A stretch of DNA of 64,000 nucleotides, from contig NZ_FRCB01000008.1 in the NCBI RefSeq assembly GCF_900142765.1, forward strand, positions 119,104-183,103. Direction: 5' to 3'. Source of the DNA: Roseovarius litoreus (lineage in GTDB: Bacteria; Pseudomonadota; Alphaproteobacteria; Rhodobacterales; Rhodobacteraceae). Numbering within the stretch: the stretch's first letter is position 1; the number at the start of each line of letters is the position of its first letter. Positions 9,120 through 17,950 of the stretch are shown in pieces. The position numbers and the translations under genes are program-made. The notes beneath the pieces are model-generated. The model searched no databases. It was given only the letters and a program-made list of their open reading frames with translations, and was not told the DNA's origin.

Positions 9120-9235
9120 GGGTAAGCCTCTTTGGTTTGAACAGGTTCATCCACTGCATGATAGTGCAAATCTGCGGTTCGGCATCATGGCTTGTCGGCC
9201 ACCCACAAGGTTGTGAAGAGATCAAAAACCGGTGG

Positions 9236-10888
9236 TCACGATGTCGCCAGACGGCTTTCCAGAAGTTCGCCGCGTTCCTCGAGCAGGGGATAGGCGACCA
9301 TCGCAAAGCTGGTGTTGAGCATCTTCAGAGAGCGCAACAGATCGAGGTGAATGGCACTGGTCTCAAAGGTCTCGGTCAGGCCTTCGCGGAGCCGTTGCAG
9401 ATGAGCGCGCTGGAGTCGTTGCTCGAGATCGCGCACCCGTTCTTTCTGCTCGACGAGCTCTCGGGCCAGACCGACATCCTCGGACATCAGCACGGAAATC
9501 GCATGCTGCGCATTGCGCAGCACCACGTCATGAAAATCGGTCAGTTCGCGCCATCCATCCGCTGAAAATTGCAGATCCTCGATGTCTTTGGACCGCGCAA
9601 GTTCGACCATCTTACGCGCAACGACATCCGCGCCGGCCTCGAGATTGACCGCGATCGTCGAAAGGTCGAAGGCACGGTTTCCGGTGACATCATCCTTGCT
9701 GCGAACACGTGACAGATAGGTTCGGATATCAAGCGACATGCGGCTGACATTCTGAAATTCGGCGCGGTATCCCTTGGCGGTCGTCTCATCATAGGTCTCG
9801 AAGAGCCGCAGGGCGTCACGCAGCATGATCTCGCATCGGTGGCCCATCTCGACAAGTTCGCGTTGGGCGCAGCCGAAAGCCCGCACCGGCTGGTTCAATA
9901 CCGACATATCAAGGGCTGAACGCCATTCGCCGGGCGACGGGTTTTGGGCGGGCTCGCGCACGAGTGTTGTCGCGACCCGCATCAGCGGACCGACAAACGG
10001 AAGGCTGATCAGGAGCAGCGCCAGATTGAAGAGCAGATGAAGGTACAAGGAAAGTTGACCCGCATCCGCGCCCTGCAGTCCGGTTGCCGCGTCGAATTTG
10101 ACCAGCAGGGCCAAAGCCGCCGCGGCACCGCCACCGCGCAGAAACAGATTGCACCAAACCACCCTTCGGACGGCGCTGTTGGCCTTCAGAGTGAGCACGA
10201 ATGCAACCACCGATCCCCCCAGATTGGCGCCGAGCACCATGGCCAGAGCCGCCTCGAGCGGCAAAAGCCCTTGCGTGGCCAAAGTGGCGAAAAGAAGCAC
10301 CGCCGCGACGCTTGAATGCACAAGCCAGGCGAACAGGGCCGCAAGCAGGAATGCGACCGTCACATCTTTGGCAAGATAGAGCATCAGGGTCTCGGCGCCT
10401 GCGAGATCGGTCAGCGGCAAGCTGGCATCACGGATCAGCTCGAGCGACAGGAAGATCAGCGACAGCCCGATCAGAATACGGCCGATCTGGCGGATGCGGC
10501 GCGCCGAGCTGCGCAGGAAAATCATCACCCCGGCCAGCAGCAGAAGCGGTGTCACGATCGCGATCCGGGAATTGAGCATCAGCGCCACGAGCGACGAGCC
10601 AAGATCCGCGCCAAGCATGATCGACAGACCCGCGACGCTTCCCATGGCGCCGGTGGACACGAAGCCGGCCATGAGAACCGCGACAGCCGTGGAACTTTGC
10701 ATCAGCACGGCGGTCGACGCCCCTGACATCGCGGCGGCAAACCGGTTGGACGTGGATCGGCGCAGCCAGAGACGCAATTGCCCGCCGAAGGCACGTTCGA
10801 ACCCGGTTCGGACAAGGCGCACCGCCCATATCAAAAGCGCCGCAGCGGCGGCCATGTTGATGATGAACAGGACGGGTGTACTCGCCAT
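9236..10888 (-). CDS. Na/Pi cotransporter family protein with PhoU-like C-terminal domain
   Basis: A 550-residue inner-membrane protein that by family imports phosphate with sodium. The N-terminal 300 residues hold two inverted repeats with the typical QSS motif (STAVLMQSSTAVAVL near residue 60) and a second copy around VHSSVAAVLLFATL. The C-terminal 230 residues are helical and charged, like the PhoU-type tail found in many bacterial members. It sits alone on the minus strand, next to the phosphoesterase and Ugp-like importer genes, so this stretch of the map is rich in phosphorus-acquisition functions. Starting ATG at 10888 is consistent with the first membrane helix. Confidence 0.88.
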   Translation of the reverse strand: MASTPVLFIINMAAAAALLIWAVRLVRTGFERAFGGQLRLWLRRSTSNRFAAAMSGASTAVLMQSSTAVAVLMAGFVSTGAMGSVAGLSIMLGADLGSSLVALMLNSRIAIVTPLLLLAGVMIFLRSSARRIRQIGRILIGLSLIFLSLELIRDASLPLTDLAGAETLMLYLAKDVTVAFLLAALFAWLVHSSVAAVLLFATLATQGLLPLEAALAMVLGANLGGSVVAFVLTLKANSAVRRVVWCNLFLRGGGAAAALALLVKFDAATGLQGADAGQLSLYLHLLFNLALLLISLPFVGPLMRVATTLVREPAQNPSPGEWRSALDMSVLNQPVRAFGCAQRELVEMGHRCEIMLRDALRLFETYDETTAKGYRAEFQNVSRMSLDIRTYLSRVRSKDDVTGNRAFDLSTIAVNLEAGADVVARKMVELARSKDIEDLQFSADGWRELTDFHDVVLRNAQHAISVLMSEDVGLARELVEQKERVRDLEQRLQRAHLQRLREGLTETFETSAIHLDLLRSLKMLNTSFAMVAYPLLEERGELLESRLATS

Positions 10889-10933
10889 TATGTCTCCGGG
10901 TTCTGGCCTCGTGTGCCTTGTTTTCGGATCGTC

Positions 10934-11731
10934 TCAGAACTTGAACGGGCCGGTGCCATGATCAAGCGGCACTGCGGTCCAGACCCAGTCAGGGCCGATG
11001 TCGATCACCGCACAGCCTGTGGGCCCCGTCATGAAGCCGATGGGGGCGTCCTCGCGGCGGTCGAGCGCGAAGGCGCTGCAGGTCGATGGCGCGGTGACGA
11101 CCGTGTGCGGACCAAGCGCGCCGTGATGGACGCCATGCACATGGCCGGCCACGATCCGCACCGGCGCGGTGCGCCGTTCAAGGACCGCCGCAAGCTCATC
11201 GGAATTTTCCAGCCCGATCGCATCCATGAAGCGAATGCCTGTGCGCAAGGGCGGATGATGCAGCGCCACCAGAACAGGGCCGTCATCCGATGCATCGAGC
11301 GCGTTGGCCAGCACCGAAAAACTTTCGGGGCGCAGCCGTCCGCCGCCCTGCCCTTCGACCAGCGTATCGAGACCGATGACCGTGGTACCGTCCATGTCGA
11401 CACGCCAGTCGATCAGGCCGGTGGGCGGCATCGTCGGCAAGTCGCCAAAGGCACGGCGCAAGGTTTCCCTGCAATCATGGTTGCCGGGCACGACAAGCAG
11501 CGGAAGGCCCAGCCTGTCCAGCTCGGAGCGCGCCAGATCGTAGCTTGCGGAACTGCCGTCATCGCTGATGTCACCGGTCACCAGCACCGCCTCGATCGGG
11601 CCCATGGCGTCGAGCCGAGCGCTGATCGTATCGATCGCACGGCGCAGCAGACCCGGTGTGTCAAGCCGCCCGGACGCCAGAGCACCGGGGGCGACGATAT
11701 GCAGGTCCGATATTTGCAGGAGACGCGCCAT
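10934..11731 (-). CDS. Metallophosphoesterase, cyclic/glycerol phosphodiesterase type
   Basis: A 265-residue calcineurin-like phosphoesterase. All metal-binding motifs are visible in order: DLHI near residue 9, GDISD near 50, GNHD near 81, a paired histidine (ALHHPP) near 160, and GHVHG near 200. This arrangement is typical of CpdA and GpdQ-like class III enzymes that split cyclic nucleotides or glycerophosphodiesters. The start at 11731 is two bases after the stop of the permease gene, so it is the last gene of the Ugp-like operon. That context favours release of glycerol-3-phosphate from imported diesters. An apparent N-terminal extension in this frame is antisense-free read-through into the permease gene and was discarded. 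Confidence 0.88.
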   Translation of the reverse strand: MARLLQISDLHIVAPGALASGRLDTPGLLRRAIDTISARLDAMGPIEAVLVTGDISDDGSSASYDLARSELDRLGLPLLVVPGNHDCRETLRRAFGDLPTMPPTGLIDWRVDMDGTTVIGLDTLVEGQGGGRLRPESFSVLANALDASDDGPVLVALHHPPLRTGIRFMDAIGLENSDELAAVLERRTAPVRIVAGHVHGVHHGALGPHTVVTAPSTCSAFALDRREDAPIGFMTGPTGCAVIDIGPDWVWTAVPLDHGTGPFKF

Positions 11732-11733
11732 CG

Positions 11734-12543
11734 CTATTTGATCCCCGCGCGCAGGAACGCCTGTACGAATTGCCGCTGGAAGACGAGGAACGCGATCAGA
11801 AGGGGGGCTACAGACATGATCGTTGCCGCCGAGATCACGCTGATATCCACGCCGTTCTCGGGTGCTGCGAAGATCGACAGACCGACGGTCAGCGGCCGTG
11901 TATCGGGCGAGTTGGTCACGATCAGCGGCCAGAGGAAATTGTTCCAATGGGTCGACACGGACACAAGGGCATAGGCGAGGTAGGTGGGTCGCGCCAAGGG
12001 CACATAGACCCGCCACAGGATACCGAACCAGCCGCAGCCTTCGACACGGGCAGCCTCGTGCAGCTCGATCGGGACGCCCTTGAAGGCCTGCCGCATCAGG
12101 AAGATACCGAAGGCGGACGCCATGTAGGGCATGCCGACGCCCAGGATCGTATCGAACATGCCAAGCCGCGAGACCATGACGTAATTCTCGACGATCAGAA
12201 CCTCGGGCAGAATGAACAGTTGCATGAGCACGAGAATGAACACGATATCCCGGCCCGGGAAGCGCACCTGCGCGAAGGCGAAACCGGCAAGGGTCGTGAC
12301 GAAGAACTGCCCGATCAGGATGACGGTCACCAACAAGAAGGTATTGAGGAAATACCGCAGCCACGGCGCCCCGTCCCATGCCGTCCGGAAATTGTCGAGC
12401 GTCCAGGGCGCCGCAAGGTTGAAATTCACCGCGTCCGACGTGGTGTGAAACGCCGCCCAGAATGCGAACACCAGGGGCGAAATCCAGATCACGGCCAGCA
12501 ACAGGGCGCCAAAACTCTCGATATGTCGTGACAGGCCGCTCAT
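11734..12543 (-). CDS. ABC transporter permease, UgpE-like
   Basis: Inner-membrane permease of 269 residues with six predicted helices, MalG/UgpE family. The EAA loop that contacts the ATPase is present (ELHEAARVEGCGWFGIL near residue 165). Its start overlaps the stop of the other permease by four bases (ATGA at 12540-12543), as expected for subunits made in equal amounts. By context it imports glycerol-3-phosphate or a related phosphodiester together with the genes at 12540-15833; a different sugar-like ligand is possible. Confidence 0.9.
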   Translation of the reverse strand: MSGLSRHIESFGALLLAVIWISPLVFAFWAAFHTTSDAVNFNLAAPWTLDNFRTAWDGAPWLRYFLNTFLLVTVILIGQFFVTTLAGFAFAQVRFPGRDIVFILVLMQLFILPEVLIVENYVMVSRLGMFDTILGVGMPYMASAFGIFLMRQAFKGVPIELHEAARVEGCGWFGILWRVYVPLARPTYLAYALVSVSTHWNNFLWPLIVTNSPDTRPLTVGLSIFAAPENGVDISVISAATIMSVAPLLIAFLVFQRQFVQAFLRAGIK

Positions 12544-13433
12544 TGGTAATGTGTCCGTTTGTCGAGAATGGTGAATTTGATACCTGCGACGACGCCGAGC
12601 ACCACCAGGACCATGATCGTCATGGCCGCGGCCTGAGGCGCATCGAAGAAGGCAAAGGCCATCTCCCAGATATAATAGAGGATCAGCTTGGACGCATCGT
12701 TCGGGCCACCCTTGGTCAGGATGAACAGATGGTCGATCAGCTTCACGGAATTGATCAACGCATTCACCATGATGAACAAGGTTGTCGGCATCAACAGCGG
12801 CAGCACGATCCTGCGCGTATAGGTAAATCGGCTGGCGCCTTCGATATCGGCGGCTTCCTTGAGGTCTTCGGGAATGGTCTGCAGGGCCGCGAGATAGAAG
12901 ATCATGAAAAAGCCGGCTTCTTTCCAGATCGTCACGATGATCACGGCCCAAAGCGCCGTTTCGGGCTGGCCCAGCCAATTGACCGTCGGCAGACCGAACA
13001 AGGACCCGATCTGATCCAGAACGCCAAGCCCCGGCGTGTAGAAAAACAGCCAAAGGTTCGCCGCGGCGATCATCGGCAGAACCGTCGGCGTGAAATAGGC
13101 GGTTCGCACGAAACTGCGCGCCGGGATCTTGGAATTGGCCCACAGCGCCATGCCAAGCGCGATGGCGATGGACAGCGGGATCGTCGCACCGGCGTAGATG
13201 AGATTGTTCGTGACCACCTTCCAGAATGTCGGGTCGGCAAAAAGGTCGGTGTAATTCTCGGTTCCGACGAATTCGCTTGGGCGGCGGCGCGTTCCACGGC
13301 TGAACACGCTTGTCCAGAGGGTGGCAAGGGACGGATAGAAGGCGAAAGCCGTGAGAAGGATCATGGCGGGCGACAGCAACAGCCAGCCGTAAATGGCCTG
13401 TCTGCGGCGTTCGATATTCACGTGCTTAGCCAT
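12540..13433 (-). CDS. ABC transporter permease, UgpA-like
   Basis: Partner permease of 297 residues, MalF/UgpA family, with a cytoplasmic N-terminus (MAKHVNIERRR) before the first helix (GWLLLSPAMILL). The EAA motif DLKEAADIEGASRFTYTRRI lies near residue 200. A strong hairpin lies between the binding-protein gene and this one (13463-13488), which probably lowers permease expression relative to the receptor. It is translationally coupled to the downstream permease. Confidence 0.9.
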   Translation of the reverse strand: MAKHVNIERRRQAIYGWLLLSPAMILLTAFAFYPSLATLWTSVFSRGTRRRPSEFVGTENYTDLFADPTFWKVVTNNLIYAGATIPLSIAIALGMALWANSKIPARSFVRTAYFTPTVLPMIAAANLWLFFYTPGLGVLDQIGSLFGLPTVNWLGQPETALWAVIIVTIWKEAGFFMIFYLAALQTIPEDLKEAADIEGASRFTYTRRIVLPLLMPTTLFIMVNALINSVKLIDHLFILTKGGPNDASKLILYYIWEMAFAFFDAPQAAAMTIMVLVVLGVVAGIKFTILDKRTHYQ

Positions 13434-13462
13434 GCAACCCGGCCTTTCGCCCTGACGGGAAC

Positions 13463-13488
13463 GGGCGCCAGGCCGTAACCTGGCGCCC
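13463..13488 (-). terminator. Intercistronic hairpin between binding protein and permease genes
   Basis: A perfect ten-base-pair stem (gggcgccagg paired with cctggcgccc) with a six-base loop lies between the stop of the UgpB-like gene and the start of the UgpA-like gene. No T-run follows, so it is more likely an attenuator or an mRNA-stabilising element than a full terminator. Confidence 0.7.
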
Positions 13489-13496
13489 GATGAAGA

Positions 13497-14753
13497 TTAA
13501 CGGTAGTCCTTGAGAAGACGCTCGGCGGCGGCCTGCGCTTCGGCCAGGGCGTCAGCTGGCGACTTGGCATCCGTCAGCGCCGCCTGGATTGCATTGTTCA
13601 GCCCATCGCGGACCCGCGCCGTCTCGAAGGTCGAGAATTCGGCAACGGCGTTTTCAAGCTGATTGCGCGCGACCAGAGCGGGCGGGAATTCCACCGTATA
13701 GGCTTTGAGGGCTTCCGTTTCGTAAGCCGCGGGCGACACGCCCATATAGCCCGTCGCGATCGACCATTCCGCGGCCTGCTCGGGCGCGGTCATGAACTCG
13801 ATCAGTTTGAGGGCGGCGGCGCGTTCTTCGTCTGTCGTGTCCTGGAAGACGTAGAAGTTTCCACCGCCGGTCGGCGATCCGGGACGCACATTTGCCGGAA
13901 GTTCGGCCACGCCGAAATCAAAGCTTGCGCCGTTCTTGACTGCGGTCAGGTTGCCCGTGGAGTGCCACATCATGGCAGTCTGACCTTCGAGGAAAGCCTG
14001 ACGCAGGGTGCCCCACTCGACCGTACCGGTCGGCATGATGCCATGTTCGGTCGACAGGGACTTCCAGAACTCCAGCGTCTCGACAACGGCAGGATCGTCG
14101 AAATAGGTTTCAAGGCCATCCCCGGACATCAGCTCCTTGCCGTTCTGAATGGCAAGGGCCTGGAACATCCAATAGGGGTAGCCCGTGGACGGGATCATCA
14201 GGCCATATGTGTCACCCTTGGTCAGTGCCTTGCCCATGCTGACCAGTTCATCCCAGCTTGCGGGCGGGGCTTCGGGGTCAAGGCCTGCCTCGCGGAACAT
14301 GTCCTTGTTGTAGTAGGCGACGATCGTCGAACGCTGGAACGGGATACCCCATGTTTTGCCTTCGATCCGGCTATTGGCCATCAAGGCGGGGTAGAAGCTG
14401 TCGAGCCATGCCGTATCGACACCTTCGATGTCCTCGAAGGCGACAATCGTTTCCTGTTCGATCAGATCATAGGCGTCGATCGAGAACATGACCGCCAATT
14501 GCGCAGGCTCGCCCGAGGCGATGGCCGAAAGGGCGCGCACGCGGGTGTCGTCGTAATTGCCCGAATAGATCGCGTTGACCTTGATATCGGGGTTTGCCTC
14601 TTCGAATTTGGCGACGATGCCATCGACGACTTCGGTCAGCGCGCCGCCGACGGCGATGGGGTAATACATCGTCAGTTCGGTTTCGGCAGCAACCGGAGCG
14701 GCAATCATGGTTGCCATGGCAGTGGACAGTCCGATCTTCCTGATAGTGTTCAT
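13497..14753 (-). CDS. ABC transporter substrate-binding protein, UgpB-like
   Basis: Periplasmic receptor of 418 residues. Residues 1-23 are a Sec signal peptide (MNTIRKIGLSTAM..., ending PVAAE). The mature start, ELTMYYPIAVGGALTEVVDG, and the KVNAIYSGNYDDT stretch resemble glycerol-3-phosphate receptors of the UgpB group. The ATG at 14753 follows a clear GGGAG ribosome site; an upstream ATG at 14777 lacks one. The gene follows the ATPase and precedes a hairpin and the permeases, a common order in roseobacters. The ligand remains inferred. Confidence 0.88.
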   Translation of the reverse strand: MNTIRKIGLSTAMATMIAAPVAAETELTMYYPIAVGGALTEVVDGIVAKFEEANPDIKVNAIYSGNYDDTRVRALSAIASGEPAQLAVMFSIDAYDLIEQETIVAFEDIEGVDTAWLDSFYPALMANSRIEGKTWGIPFQRSTIVAYYNKDMFREAGLDPEAPPASWDELVSMGKALTKGDTYGLMIPSTGYPYWMFQALAIQNGKELMSGDGLETYFDDPAVVETLEFWKSLSTEHGIMPTGTVEWGTLRQAFLEGQTAMMWHSTGNLTAVKNGASFDFGVAELPANVRPGSPTGGGNFYVFQDTTDEERAAALKLIEFMTAPEQAAEWSIATGYMGVSPAAYETEALKAYTVEFPPALVARNQLENAVAEFSTFETARVRDGLNNAIQAALTDAKSPADALAEAQAAAERLLKDYR

Positions 14754-14795
14754 GATGGTCTCCCTTGGATTGAACACGTGCGGGTGCGCCGGCCG

Positions 14796-15833
14796 TCAGG
14801 CCGACACGCGTTTTAGGTGGTTTGTTCGATTTCCGTCTGCGTCGAAGAAATGCAGATCCTCGTCGGCAAAATCTATTTCCAGCTCCTCTCCAGTTGGAAT
14901 GGTCTGCAGCCCCGGCATCGAAATGGTCAGTCCCTTGGCCGCGGGATGCGTCAGCCCCACGAATGTCTCGGATCCGAGGAACTCGCATTCTGAAACGAGG
15001 CATTTCAGCCGGCCCTGGCCCGCCTTGGCCAGGCGCAGACTTTCAGCGCGCAGGCCGATTTTGGCGGCGCCTTCAAAGCCGGGCAGAGCCGAGCCTTCGA
15101 CAAGCGCCATTGGCGGGGACCCGACGAATTCGGCGACAAAGGTGTTGGCGGAGCGGTAATACAAGCTCTCCGGTGCGCCGACTTGCTGAATGCGTCCGTC
15201 CTTCATCAGGACCACGATATCGGCCATGCTCATGGCCTCGGTCTGATCGTGGGTGACGTAGATCACGGTGATCCCCAGATCGACCTGCAGTTTCTTGATG
15301 TCCTTGCGCACCGAGGCGCGCAGCTTTGCATCGAGGTTCGACAGCGGCTCATCCATCAGGCAGAGCGGCTGGTTCGCCACGATCGCGCGGGCCAGTGCGA
15401 CGCGCTGACGCTGGCCACCCGACAGCTCGCCGGGCTTGCGCGCCTCATAGCCGAGCAAGCCGGTAATCTCGAGCGCGCGACGGAGCTTTTCGCGCCGTTC
15501 CGCCGCTGCGACCTTGCGGACCTTGAGGCCGAAGATCACGTTTTCGGCGACACTGAGATGCGGGAAAAGCGCATAGGACTGGAACACCATGGACAGGTTA
15601 CGCTCGGAGGGCGCGGCCGTGGTCACGTCCTTCCCGTCGATGATGATCCGCCCCTCATCCGCGAGCTCCAACCCCGACAGCAACCGAAGGGTCGTGGACT
15701 TGCCACAGCCTGACGGCCCGAGAAGCGCAACGAAAGACCCGCGCGGAATGGAAAGGGAAATGTCCTCGACACCAAGCTGGCCGTTCCAGCGCTTGGCCAC
15801 GCCATCCAGTTGAACGAATGCGTCTTCCATCAT
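14796..15833 (-). CDS. ABC transporter ATP-binding protein, UgpC/MalK type
   Basis: A 345-residue ATPase that powers the importer. Walker A (GPSGCGKST near residue 40), the Q-loop (VFQSYALFPHL), the signature LSGGQRQRVALARA near residue 135, Walker B (LCLMDEPLSNLD) and the switch histidine (VTHDQTEAM) are all intact. The C-terminal hundred residues form the TOBE-type regulatory domain of the MalK group. Its ATG overlaps the stop of the DeoR gene, placing regulator, ATPase, receptor, permeases and phosphoesterase in one transcript. Confidence 0.93.
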   Translation of the reverse strand: MMEDAFVQLDGVAKRWNGQLGVEDISLSIPRGSFVALLGPSGCGKSTTLRLLSGLELADEGRIIIDGKDVTTAAPSERNLSMVFQSYALFPHLSVAENVIFGLKVRKVAAAERREKLRRALEITGLLGYEARKPGELSGGQRQRVALARAIVANQPLCLMDEPLSNLDAKLRASVRKDIKKLQVDLGITVIYVTHDQTEAMSMADIVVLMKDGRIQQVGAPESLYYRSANTFVAEFVGSPPMALVEGSALPGFEGAAKIGLRAESLRLAKAGQGRLKCLVSECEFLGSETFVGLTHPAAKGLTISMPGLQTIPTGEELEIDFADEDLHFFDADGNRTNHLKRVSA

Positions 15834-16606
15834 TCGGCCTCCTCTGCAAATACGATCCGCTCGCCCAGAGGCTCGATCAGATGGTGAAACTGGTCAGACG
15901 GCGGGCGGTCACAGATGATGGTGTCCAACTCCGAAAGACTGCCGCCGACGGATGGGGCAAGCCGTCCGAACTTGCTGCGGTCAATCACGAGGATGGATTT
16001 TTGCGCGTTGCGCCACATCTGATAGGTGGCGCGGACCTCGGCCTGGTGAAACTCCAGAAGCCTGCCATCAAGGTCGATGCCCGCGGTGCCGAAAATCGCG
16101 AACTCGGCCCGATAGCGGCTGAAGAACTCCACGACCTCCTCTCCGACGAAATCACGGTCAGGAAGACGGATTTCACCACCAGGCACAATGATGCGGTTTG
16201 ATATCTCTTCGCTGAGCGCCATCGCCACGCTCAGGTTGTTGGTGATGACCGCCAGTTCCTTCTTGCGGTGCAGCGCACGCGCGACGCTGAGGGCCGTTGA
16301 GCCGATCGAGATAAAGATGGTGGAGCCATCAGGGATCAGCGCAGCGGCACTGCTGGCGATGGCGCGCTTGCCGACAAGATTGGTGCCCGCGCGCTGATCG
16401 AAAGGGGTATTCCCCCGACCCTCTGCCAGCTCGATGCGCCCATGCGAGCGCTGCAGGGCCTGCCCGTCGCAGAGCGTATCAAGGTCACGCCGGATCGTCT
16501 GCATGGACACGCCGAACATCTCGGCCAGCGCACCAACGCTCATGCCGCCCTGCTCTTGCACGACCTGCTGTATCAAATCGCGTCGCCGGATTTTCTTCGA
16601 CGCCAT
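15830..16606 (-). CDS. DeoR/GlpR family transcriptional regulator
   Basis: A 258-residue repressor-type regulator. The N-terminal winged helix (RRRDLIQQVV, then MFGVSMQTIRRDLDTLCDGQALQRSHGR at residues 30-57) matches the DeoR signature. The C-terminal half is the sugar-phosphate isomerase-like sensor (DGSTIFISIGSTA, VITNNLSVAMAL, IFGTAGIDLDG). GlpR-type members sense glycerol-3-phosphate, fitting the Ugp-like genes that follow. The ATG at 16606 has a strong GGGGGAG site; a longer in-frame start near 16852 would run through the AT-rich promoter region. It probably binds the repeat pair at 16644-16662 and 16777-16795. Confidence 0.92.
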   Translation of the reverse strand: MASKKIRRRDLIQQVVQEQGGMSVGALAEMFGVSMQTIRRDLDTLCDGQALQRSHGRIELAEGRGNTPFDQRAGTNLVGKRAIASSAAALIPDGSTIFISIGSTALSVARALHRKKELAVITNNLSVAMALSEEISNRIIVPGGEIRLPDRDFVGEEVVEFFSRYRAEFAIFGTAGIDLDGRLLEFHQAEVRATYQMWRNAQKSILVIDRSKFGRLAPSVGGSLSELDTIICDRPPSDQFHHLIEPLGERIVFAEEAE

Positions 16607-16899
16607 GACCGACTCCCCCCGTTTTGATTGATTGTTGGCGAATAAAAACGACAAAGCAACATTTTTTTGGATTGACCCACTGCTGCCCAGACACGCCATA
16701 AATCCAAAATGCCCTATTTTATTGCACTGACCCCTGCGAGTCGTGAGATACATTATGGATGTAACAACAATATTAAATGTAGCTTTGTGGTTTTCACTTT
16801 TATTTTCCGGAAGGCGTTGTAAGTTTGAAAAGGTCAGGGCAGGCACCTGCAAACGTCGCGTCGCGATCTTTCGACGCTTGAAGGGGATGCGCCACTCAT
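16607..16899. promoter_or_regulatory. Divergent promoter region with inverted 19-base repeat pair
   Basis: This AT-rich gap lies between the DeoR-led operon (minus) and the HAD gene (plus). It contains atgtagctttgtggttttc at 16777-16795, and at 16644-16662 the reverse complement of a near copy, atgttgctttgtcgttttt. The two match at about 16 of 19 positions and face opposite ways. Their placement, one near each promoter, suggests operators for the adjacent DeoR protein controlling both directions. Confidence 0.55.
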
Positions 16900-17784
16900 A
16901 TGGATAATGTCGCCACCATATTCGATCGCTACGAAGCCGTTCGACACCGCCTGCCGTCTGCCGAGTTTTCCCCGGGAACGACGGCGATCACCTCCTTGCG
17001 TGACATCGCCGACCAGGCGGACGCCTTCATTTTCGATGCCTATGGGGTGCTCAATATCGGGGAAAGCGCCATTCCGGGCGCGTCGGACCGTCTGGCCGAT
17101 CTGCGAAAGTCCGGGCACCAGATTCGCATTCTGTCCAATGCGGCAAGCTACAATCACGAAGGGGCGCTGACCAAATTCCAGAAACTGGCGATGCATGTGC
17201 GAAGCGACGAGATCGTCACGAGCCGCGATGCCGCTTTGGCAGGGCTCGAGACCGGGCTATGGGGCTGCATCGCCGCGCCACAGGATGATCTGTCGGACAT
17301 CCCCGTGCCGACCCGCCGCTTGGTGGATGAGCCTGCCTGCTATGATCTGGTGGACGGGTTTCTGTTCCTGTCAACCGAAGCATGGTCGGTGGGCAGACAG
17401 GAAACCCTGGAAGCATCGCTGCGCAAGACCCCAAGGCCACTCATCATCGCGAATGCCGACCTTGTTGCACCGCGTGAACATGGTTTTTCCCTCGAACCCG
17501 GCTATTTCGGGCACCTGCTTGCGGATCAGGGCTTCGACGACATCCGGTTCTTCGGGAAGCCCTATTCTCAAGTCTATGACATGATCGAAGCCTCTCTGCC
17601 CGGAATTGCACCGGATCGTATCGTGATGTGTGGCGACACCCTGCATACCGACATTCTGGGTGCGGCGGCCCGCGGATGGAAAACCGTTCTTGTGGAGATG
17701 GACGGGCTGTTTTCAGGTCATGACACCAGCACCTATTGCAACCGGGCGCGGATATATCCGACCTGGACACTGTCGCGAATTTGA
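16900..17784 (+). CDS. HAD superfamily class IIA hydrolase (TIGR01459-like)
   Basis: A 294-residue HAD-fold protein. Motif I is FIFDAYGVL with the nucleophile at Asp46; the residue two places on is Tyr rather than the usual Asp, as in the TIGR01459 subfamily, where an aromatic residue occupies that place. Motif II is ILSNA near residue 86 and the C-terminal acidic motif is VMCGDTLHTDILGA. The DNA segment between forms a C2 cap. It is transcribed away from the Ugp-like operon and shares its regulatory region, so a role in removing phosphate from glycerol-3-phosphate or a related metabolite is plausible. The substrate is not determined. Confidence 0.85.
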   Translation: MDNVATIFDRYEAVRHRLPSAEFSPGTTAITSLRDIADQADAFIFDAYGVLNIGESAIPGASDRLADLRKSGHQIRILSNAASYNHEGALTKFQKLAMHVRSDEIVTSRDAALAGLETGLWGCIAAPQDDLSDIPVPTRRLVDEPACYDLVDGFLFLSTEAWSVGRQETLEASLRKTPRPLIIANADLVAPREHGFSLEPGYFGHLLADQGFDDIRFFGKPYSQVYDMIEASLPGIAPDRIVMCGDTLHTDILGAAARGWKTVLVEMDGLFSGHDTSTYCNRARIYPTWTLSRI

Positions 17785-17950
17785 AGCCGATCGACCGATC
17801 ACATTGGTGGATTGACGGCTGAGCTGAGGTGGATCGTGCAACAGGTTAATGGCGCGCGTGTCGGCAACGGGTCACACCTCGTGACAATCCAGAGAAATGC
17901 AGTTTAAGTGACGGCCGCTGTCTGACCCTGACTGACAAGGAATAGATCGA

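Noticed and set aside
10934..13143. N-terminal extensions of the phosphoesterase and UgpE-like permease
   Set aside because: The extended parts overlap the adjacent gene in another frame and lack homology; internal starts fit the operon spacing.
12462..13478. Plus-strand frame of 338 codons
   Set aside because: Antisense to the UgpA-like permease with intact EAA loop.
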